Made by a program: the position numbers and the translations under genes. Under the pieces are notes generated by a model that made no database searches, had not been told where the DNA came from, and was given only the letters and a program-made list of their open reading frames with translations. A stretch of DNA of 64,000 nucleotides from Vicinamibacteria bacterium (lineage in GTDB: Bacteria; Acidobacteriota; Vicinamibacteria; Fen-336): assembly GCA_035570235.1 (NCBI GenBank), contig DATMML010000043.1, forward strand, positions 1-64,000. Direction: 5' to 3'. Shown piece after piece: positions 63,603 through 64,000 of the stretch (its first letter is position 1; each line of letters opens with the position of its first letter).

Positions 63603-64000
63603 TTAGCGCGCGGCCAACTCGCTCTGAATGCGGGCCCTCCACTCCTCGGCCGGGGCGTAGCCCTCTCGTAGCTCGAGGGCCTGTTCCAGAAGTGTCAAAG
63701 CTTCCTGAGGCCGGTGCAAGCTGTACAGGCAGAGCCCGGCGTTGAAGAGGGTCGCGGGGTGGTCTTTGTACAGCTTCACAGACTCCAGGTAGAAGCGGAG
63801 CGCATCTAGGTGCCGGTCCAGGCCGGCGTAGATCCGTCCCATCTCGAAGGGTAAGTCCTTGTCCATAGGATAGAAGAGATCCCAGGCTTGCCGGAGCGCC
63901 TTGACCAACTCCCGACGCGCGGCTTCCGAGGCTGTCTTAGCCTGGTCGGCCAGGGGCCCCGCGAAGTGGTAGATCAGGTAGGGGTCCCACTCTCCGAGCT
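63603..64000 (-). CDS. TPR-repeat protein, 5' end outside window
   Basis: The frame is open to the right edge (codons before the first plausible start read EWDPYLIYHFAGPLADQ), so only the C-terminal part is present. Two or more TPR-like units follow: LPFEMGRIYAGLDRHLDALR and LFNAGLCLYSLHRPQEALTL. Function and full length unknown. Confidence 0.75.
   Translation of the reverse strand, partial: LGEWDPYLIYHFAGPLADQAKTASEAARRELVKALRQAWDLFYPMDKDLPFEMGRIYAGLDRHLDALRFYLESVKLYKDHPATLFNAGLCLYSLHRPQEALTLLEQALELREGYAPAEEWRARIQSELAAR

Overview
The window is one GC-rich bacterial chromosomal segment with dense coding and many 1-26 bp gene overlaps. I see no tRNA, rRNA, CRISPR array, insertion sequence or prophage. 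The gene content points to the Acidobacteriota or a close relative: Oar-type TonB receptors with an N-terminal carboxypeptidase-regulatory domain, futalosine-route menaquinone genes, a T4P/T2SS hybrid operon whose secretin ends in a cohesin-like domain, and DUF5666 and GYD proteins. The assignment rests on gene content only, with no marker phylogeny.

Layout. 1-3 kb: the 3' part of a 2-oxo-acid dehydrogenase E2 gene (cut by the left edge), a glycine-repeat protein, a GYD protein and lipB. 3-7 kb (minus): a quinone block with aminofutalosine deaminase, UbiA-type prenyltransferase, MenG/UbiE and a GAF protein. 7-13.6 kb (minus): a glucan-use operon with an Oar-like TonB receptor, a PF10091-type glucoamylase and a GH3 beta-glucosidase. 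14-17.5 kb: an ACT protein, then mqnE-mqnA-mqnC (minus). 17.6-19.7 kb (plus): an M23 peptidase and an STN-like protein. 19.7-29.9 kb (minus): an eleven-gene secretion/pilus operon (GspF, GspE, PilM, PilN, PilO, two pseudopilins, secretin, Ig-like protein, lytic transglycosylase, atypical pseudopilin). 29.9-33.4 kb: histidine kinase, response regulator and PP2C/SpoIIE phosphatase. Then smpB, a short-chain dehydrogenase, an FHA-EAL protein, a 13-unit Sel1 protein and a second two-component system (to 40.4 kb). 40.5-47.5 kb: a small secreted protein, a glycine-rich secreted protein, a DUF5666 protein, a second Oar-like receptor and a GT39-like membrane protein. 47.5-55 kb: an MdtABC-type RND efflux operon. 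55-64 kb: a leucine-rich-repeat protein, a MATE exporter, a TPR membrane protein, a methyltransferase, YceI, DUF1275, arsR-arsC and a TPR gene cut by the right edge.

How the genes fit together. The mqn and UbiA/MenG sets cover several steps of menaquinone synthesis but not all of them: MqnB and MqnD are not in this window. LipB supplies the lipoyl group that the E2 protein needs. Each receptor sits with genes that plausibly process or decorate what it imports. The secretion operon is unusually tightly coupled, with four GTGA junctions.

The most interesting pattern is regulatory. At several transcription-unit starts (STN protein, smpB, sensor kinase, methyltransferase, arsR) a -10-like hexamer ends only 6-9 nt before the start codon and there is no Shine-Dalgarno, which suggests leaderless mRNAs. 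At arsR the operator-like inverted repeat runs across the -10 element and into the start codon. The other leads are the secretion operon with its cohesin-tailed secretin and a pseudopilin lacking Glu5, and a decapeptide glycine-repeat protein.
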